In this document: positions 59,729 to 64,000 of the stretch, piece after piece
Layout of the letters: every line of letters starts with the position of its first letter
Numbering within the stretch: the first letter of the stretch is position 1
DNA from: Pseudanabaena sp. PCC 6802
Lineage (GTDB): Bacteria > Cyanobacteriota > Cyanobacteriia > Pseudanabaenales > Pseudanabaenaceae
Length of the DNA stretch: 64,000 bases
Assembly: GCF_000332175.1 (NCBI RefSeq)
Contig: NZ_KB235914.1
Location: 255,966-319,965 of the forward strand
Direction of reading: 5' to 3'
Position numbers and translations under genes: made by a program
The notes under the pieces: generated by a model
The model's database searches: none
Seen by the model: only the letters and a program-made list of their open reading frames with translations
Told to the model about the DNA's origin: nothing

Positions 59729-59768
59729 CGATCTAGCGTCAGTAAGCATAAAAAAAGTTATCCTTGTC

Positions 59769-61160
59769 CTAATCTATAGTTAGATCCCTGAGAAAGTAAA
59801 AGCGATCGCTCCGCCAATCATTTCCTCTTTCTCTACCCAAATAACCTGCTAGGGGCGATGAAAGTTCTACGAGCAAATCGTGGATTTCTCGATCCTCCAA
59901 TCTAGGTTCTCTATCTTTGATAAATTTGGCGTTGTACTGTACCCTGATAGCAAGTGGTGTTGGTTTTTCATCTGGGTGAGCTTGTAATTCTTTTACTGCT
60001 TGAACTACATGCGACCGCAATCTAATCTCAGTTTCAACTTTCTGAATATATTCATCAACTTTTTCGTCGCTACGTCCTGCCACTAAATACTTTCTAAGTT
60101 CGATCAAGTTAATTGAGCCAGAATATTTTGCTTTAAGTTCGACCAAATTTTGTAATGTTGTAGGATTTATAATTGCCATACCATGTACTTTTGCCGCATC
60201 TTCGAGTTGCTCTGTCGGCTCTCCTGAACCGATAATTAACTTAGCTGCTGTCTCAAAAAGTTCTTGCTTTCTAAGTGTTCCTAAGTTAAGTAGTTGTACT
60301 GCTGTATCGTTAGGTATCTTCTTCCCAGCTTTACATTCACCAAAGAGGGGAAACGGTTCTAGACACAATAAATCTAATCCTCCTGCTCCACCTTTATGTG
60401 CGTAATCAGCTTTAAAACCAAGGAATTCAAGACCTTTTCGCACAATATTTTCAAAATCCGTTCCAGCCTGATAGTTACTTTTTCCCTCATCTTGCTCTTT
60501 ACTGCGATCGCCTAAAGTAACAATCTCTCTATCTTTTATCCAATCTAAATTAGGATCGGATATTTGTATTGGTTTAGTTTCTTGCCAACCAAGAAATACT
60601 TGAATTTGCTCAGCTAATAGTTTGGCGGCATGGTTAGTAAAAGCCAGTTGGCTAATTGCTATTTGCAGGTTTTCTAGTTCAGGATCTTCTGGAAGTTCTA
60701 GGTTTTCTAGTCTTTCTCTACGTTTAGCAAATTCGCGATCGCCTATAACTGGCAGGTCATCGGTCACAGTAATAGGATGAGACAAAGGTATGAATTGCGC
60801 TGTCGCTTTGGCAGATACTTCCACCGAATTCGGCAATAAATAAACTCGCAAATAAACCAACCAAATGACTTCTCTTTGTGCCAGTATTTCCTCTAACGTT
60901 TCTACTGACCAGACTGTAAGGCGAGATATTATATCTAAGGCTTCAGCAGAATCAATAATTTGACATAGCTCGCATCTAGCCCATGCGTTGACAAAAACAT
61001 TACCAGAATCAAGATTAGAATTATCGGGATAAAGTCCGAATTGCTGCCCCGGACGCAGAAATGATTGGGATATTGCTGCGATCGATTGACCTTTTACTAA
61101 GGCATCAACATCAGTAATGGGTAAGCACAAGGCATTAAAAATTGGGGCTGACTGACTCAT
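59769..61160 (-). CDS. PD-(D/E)XK nuclease-like protein of a putative defence module
   Basis: 463 aa. The middle of the protein is a restriction-endonuclease-like fold: Glu237 in GTDFENIVRKGLEFLGF, Asp263 in GGAGGLDLLC, then Glu275-x-Lys277 in FGECKAGKK, giving the E...D...ExK active-site pattern. The N-terminal 200 residues form a domain of unknown type starting APIFNALCLPITDVDALVKG. The C-terminal part is helical. Complete, ATG at 61160. It sits 6 bp downstream of the coiled-coil membrane peptide and is the last gene of the minus-strand module. Function as an effector nuclease is inferred. Confidence 0.72.
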   Translation of the reverse strand: MSQSAPIFNALCLPITDVDALVKGQSIAAISQSFLRPGQQFGLYPDNSNLDSGNVFVNAWARCELCQIIDSAEALDIISRLTVWSVETLEEILAQREVIWLVYLRVYLLPNSVEVSAKATAQFIPLSHPITVTDDLPVIGDREFAKRRERLENLELPEDPELENLQIAISQLAFTNHAAKLLAEQIQVFLGWQETKPIQISDPNLDWIKDREIVTLGDRSKEQDEGKSNYQAGTDFENIVRKGLEFLGFKADYAHKGGAGGLDLLCLEPFPLFGECKAGKKIPNDTAVQLLNLGTLRKQELFETAAKLIIGSGEPTEQLEDAAKVHGMAIINPTTLQNLVELKAKYSGSINLIELRKYLVAGRSDEKVDEYIQKVETEIRLRSHVVQAVKELQAHPDEKPTPLAIRVQYNAKFIKDREPRLEDREIHDLLVELSSPLAGYLGRERGNDWRSDRFYFLRDLTID

Positions 61161-61166
61161 TTTCCT

Positions 61167-61457
61167 CTACTGCCCTGTACCTGCGAATCTGAGCAAGAGT
61201 CCTACAAGTGCGATCGCAGCACTAATCGAGAGTCCTGCCGAAATACCACCAACCCATTTGACAACATCCCAAGTTCTATCTTGCCACTTTTGGGTTTGCC
61301 CAAGTTCTTTGCTAAAATGCTCCACTTCAGTATTGAGTTTGTCGAATTCAGTACTAAACTTATCAAACTCAGTATTAAGTTTATCAAATTCAGTATTGAG
61401 CTTATCAAGTCTTTGAATGACATCTAGTAGGGTTGGTTCGTTACTACTGGCTTGCAT
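61167..61457 (-). CDS. Small coiled-coil membrane protein
   Basis: 96 aa. A run of heptads (LDKLNTEFDKLNTEFDKFST, continuing to about residue 53) forms a coiled coil, then one C-terminal membrane helix (about 68-90, GGISAGLSISAAIALVGLLL). Spaced 10 bp from the ATPase and 6 bp from the nuclease, so co-expressed. It may tether the module to the membrane; no known family was recognised. Confidence 0.7.
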   Translation of the reverse strand: MQASSNEPTLLDVIQRLDKLNTEFDKLNTEFDKFSTEFDKLNTEVEHFSKELGQTQKWQDRTWDVVKWVGGISAGLSISAAIALVGLLLRFAGTGQ

Positions 61458-61467
61458 TGGTATTACC

Positions 61468-63363
61468 TCACCGATCTATCTGTATATCATCTATGCTATC
61501 ATCAAGGTCTGATGTGCTTTTAGGAATGCTGACTGGCATATCTTCATCAATCAAATTTTCCGGCTCCTGCCCAGAAGGATCGCTGAGGATCTCACGGATT
61601 AGGGGGTTATCAGTTGCCAATCTTCTCTTAGCAATAAAGTTAAAAATACTGTCCTCTGTTAACTCATAATTCTCAGCAGAATTATAAACAAATAAGATAG
61701 CTAAAAGAGGTTTGATGTCCTGGCTTTGTAAAAATACCCATTCCCCTCCTTGTTCTTGAAGAAGTTTTCTTACACAATCTCTGGGTATGGCAGCACCACG
61801 ATTAATAGTTTTTGAGCGTATTAAGCAGCCGCGAGTAAACCCAAATTTTTTATAGTCAATTAGTCTTTTTAAGGCTGCTCCAATAAATCTACCAGCAGAC
61901 TGCTGAAGGACAGCTACTCCAATTTTTACAACTCTACCGCTCTCCTCACCAATAATTCTGAAATGAAGGTAGCCTTGGTCGGCTTTACTAGCTTCAATTT
62001 CTTCTATGTTTTTAACTGCAACCCCTTCAACTGTCTCCTCATCTATCAAGCTAGCAATTCCCAACCAAAGAGCATCGGCAATTACTTCATTATTCTCCAT
62101 ATATTCGTCAATGTCTTCCTCAACTGCTGCCATTTCATTATTGAAAGCCACCTCAATGGGATCTGGTGGCAATATTAGAGGGATGTCAGGAGATATTACG
62201 TCTTTCTTGGTTGTAAAGTTCTCCGAACACCACATTAGCACTCTCCTGGCTGTGGGCTTTTCCTTGCCGATTTCTCTCAGTTCATCTACATCAAAAGGAT
62301 AAACAGGATTTGGTGGCACTAATTCTTTCTCTTTATAAAATATAGCTAACCATTGAGAAACTAGATCTACCACGCTGTCAGGATTAAGATATTCCAGTTC
62401 TAAAACTCGATCTGCTGTGCGATCGAAAGCTGCCCCTGCTACAGGTAACTGTTTGATCTGATCTCGGAAAGTATCAGGATATGTTGCCATCAGTAGCACG
62501 CACCGTTTAATGCGGTTGCGTAGATCTTTCGCTAAGGCATACACAACCTGTGCTCTAGTAAACCCCCTTTTGTTATCGCCGGGGTCATCTAGCTCATCAA
62601 AGCAGAACACAACAGTAATGTAGTCGCTGATCAGATCTAAGATTTGGCAGGCAAAGTTAAAAGATTCTACTTCTTGCTTCTGATTAGGAGAGTTGGGTAA
62701 TCCCATCTCCACCGCTTTCCCATCAGCTAGGTCTTCTCCTGCTAACCAGTTAACTGCATAAGATTTATGGTGTTCAGAGAGCGTCCAAAGGATTGCCTTT
62801 AACAAATAGGGGTTGTCAACGTCTGGCTTCTTTGGCAAAAGTGCTTTATGCAAACGGTCGATCCATGTAGGATCTTTAGCTAATTCCTTTGTAACACCAA
62901 TTACCGCTTGCCTGGATGAGTAAGCTTTTTTAGACGTAACTTCTCGTAACAAGTTTACTGCAAGTTCTTGCCATTGCGAGACCTCCTGAGAACCTATTTT
63001 TTTGAGGCTTGAAACTAAGGTTTGTAAAAACTCATGCTTAATACAATCCGGGTTGCCATAATTACCCATATAGACGAAAAAAGCTTTACCATCTGCTTGA
63101 AGGAGATGACGAATACGGCTAATGATGTGGGTTTTACCTGTACCTTTCTCAGCAGTAATAGTAATACCAACCGAAGGAAGCTCACCTCTATCGACTTTAG
63201 TAATTGCCTCAAATACAACATCAGAAACCATAGCATTGATAGATGTTGCATCTGGGAAGCTTTTGCCCCATACATGCTGATGATCGGCAAATTTAATTGC
63301 AAAAAGATTAGAACCCTCGATTGCTTTACTGAGATCCTCAACTGACGATGATGAAGTTGTCAT
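61468..63363 (-). CDS. AAA/STAND-like P-loop ATPase of a putative defence module
   Basis: 631 aa from the ATG at 63363, which starts the conserved-looking part; an upstream in-frame start would overlap the preceding gene. Walker A AEKGTGKTH (71-79), Walker B VVFCFDELDD (251-260), then FTRAQVVYALAKDLRNRIKRC resembling sensor 1 of KAP/Orc-type ATPases. The C-terminal half (about 390-631) is not recognised and ends in a very acidic tail. No transmembrane helix. Most similar in layout to large ATPases of bacterial conflict systems, but no named system could be assigned. Confidence 0.72.
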   Translation of the reverse strand: MTTSSSSVEDLSKAIEGSNLFAIKFADHQHVWGKSFPDATSINAMVSDVVFEAITKVDRGELPSVGITITAEKGTGKTHIISRIRHLLQADGKAFFVYMGNYGNPDCIKHEFLQTLVSSLKKIGSQEVSQWQELAVNLLREVTSKKAYSSRQAVIGVTKELAKDPTWIDRLHKALLPKKPDVDNPYLLKAILWTLSEHHKSYAVNWLAGEDLADGKAVEMGLPNSPNQKQEVESFNFACQILDLISDYITVVFCFDELDDPGDNKRGFTRAQVVYALAKDLRNRIKRCVLLMATYPDTFRDQIKQLPVAGAAFDRTADRVLELEYLNPDSVVDLVSQWLAIFYKEKELVPPNPVYPFDVDELREIGKEKPTARRVLMWCSENFTTKKDVISPDIPLILPPDPIEVAFNNEMAAVEEDIDEYMENNEVIADALWLGIASLIDEETVEGVAVKNIEEIEASKADQGYLHFRIIGEESGRVVKIGVAVLQQSAGRFIGAALKRLIDYKKFGFTRGCLIRSKTINRGAAIPRDCVRKLLQEQGGEWVFLQSQDIKPLLAILFVYNSAENYELTEDSIFNFIAKRRLATDNPLIREILSDPSGQEPENLIDEDMPVSIPKSTSDLDDSIDDIQIDR

Positions 63364-63419
63364 AGAAATTAAGTTTGGTAAATGTGTGAGTAAATTAATA
63401 GTTTGAATAAGGCAGCTAA

Positions 63420-64000
63420 TCAGTGTGATTGGGTTAATATTTTGGCATAGCACCTCATACCACCAACTTTAGTCATGATCGAGTCCTCTAGCTTGTCAGT
63501 TGCACCATCTTCTAGCGCTCCACCTTGAAGCTGAAAAATATCATTAGTTTGCATTTCCAGCATCCAGTCATTAAATTGCGAACGGGTAACGCGATCGCCT
63601 ATTTCCCGCCTAATCCGATAAATCGGTACAAGACGATCGTAGTTGTAATCGCGGTTGAGGCGATCGTAAACCTCTAGGGCTAAAGCCTTAAACTCGTCAT
63701 AGGTGGCGATCGCTACTGCATTTGTTTGGCGATCGCCGATCTGGTTGCCAGCACCAGGTAAAGCATCGCCCAAATGCCGAATCCACTTCAGCAAAGCATT
63801 GGCAACGCTACTACCAACTTGGTTTTTCCCAAACGAAAAGTTCTCGTCTTTGAGACCAGAAGCAAGGACTTCCTGCCCGTAAGCGGTTATAGAAATCCGC
63901 GTAGCCCGTTTTTCTGTGGCAATTAAGATCGCATTTTCCTGTGACAAATTATCCAGAATTACTTGATAATCCTTAGATTTCTCACCGGATTTAACAATTT
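63420..64000 (-). CDS. Protein of unknown function, N-terminus beyond window (first gene of defence-like module)
   Basis: The frame stays open past the right edge; the part in the window is about 193 residues, ending AKILTQSH. An in-frame TTG at 63947 is unlikely to be the true start because sequence upstream continues in a coding manner (residues IVKSGEKSKDYQVILDNLSQ). Segment ATEKRATRISITAYGQEVLASG looks like a winged-helix or regulatory fold, but I do not recognise the family. It lies 56 bp upstream of the ATPase, same strand, with no terminator between. Confidence 0.6.
   Translation of the reverse strand, partial: IVKSGEKSKDYQVILDNLSQENAILIATEKRATRISITAYGQEVLASGLKDENFSFGKNQVGSSVANALLKWIRHLGDALPGAGNQIGDRQTNAVAIATYDEFKALALEVYDRLNRDYNYDRLVPIYRIRREIGDRVTRSQFNDWMLEMQTNDIFQLQGGALEDGATDKLEDSIMTKVGGMRCYAKILTQSH

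Overview
The window is chromosomal DNA of a cyanobacterium. The octamer GCGATCGC (HIP1) recurs throughout, inside and between genes. Many genes are lineage markers: the NblS sensor kinase, a bilin-type (CBCR) GAF kinase, the CcbP calcium protein, a tocopherol cyclase, MenA, an SLH/OprB iron porin, UPF0182 and FtsZ with a long N-terminal extension. I cannot assign a genus. No rRNA, tRNA or CRISPR array was seen.

Left region (1-11.8 kb): a ribosomal-peptide (RiPP) gene cluster. On the minus strand, five tandem small genes encode peptides with one conserved Gly-Gly leader and five different cores. They run into an APH-fold kinase and a HopA1-like lyase, a pair known from class V lanthipeptide and thioamitide pathways for dehydrating Ser/Thr. 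An atypical aldo/keto reductase follows and is cut by the window edge. On the plus strand, divergently, lie a small IS630-like HTH protein, a C39-peptidase ABC exporter with N-terminal cNMP-binding-like domains, an HlyD adaptor and a parvulin. Four of the five cores share the motif [S/T]-P-[L/V]-C, which would suit a four-residue thioether ring like nisin ring B. The fifth core has Tyr at that Cys. No known cyclase is visible.

Middle region (11.8-53 kb): mostly housekeeping and regulatory genes. It includes a 52-aa protein behind a perfect NtcA promoter, the iron porin, CcbP, three Uma2-family genes, a voltage-gated K+ channel, a CBCR kinase / response regulator / hybrid kinase operon, a TPR protein, UPF0182, a Coq4-like protein divergent from a TetR regulator, a heptose-type adenylyltransferase, tocopherol cyclase, PRPP synthetase, ftsQ-ftsZ, htpG, a MutS2 without its Smr domain, nblS, a membrane PLD-like protein with an inserted EF-hand loop, Hsp33, menA and NDH-2.

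Right region (52-64 kb): a secreted EndoU-type RNase next to a TPR/formylglycine-enzyme-like protein, a radical SAM protein with moaE and an L,D-transpeptidase-like secreted protein, and finally a four-gene minus-strand module (unknown protein cut by the edge, AAA-type ATPase, coiled-coil membrane peptide, PD-(D/E)XK nuclease) that looks like an uncharacterised conflict or defence system.

Between genes lie many copies of two MITE-like hairpin repeat families (A with TATAGCGG termini, B with TATAGCC termini). A shared ~44-bp module sits inside members of both families.
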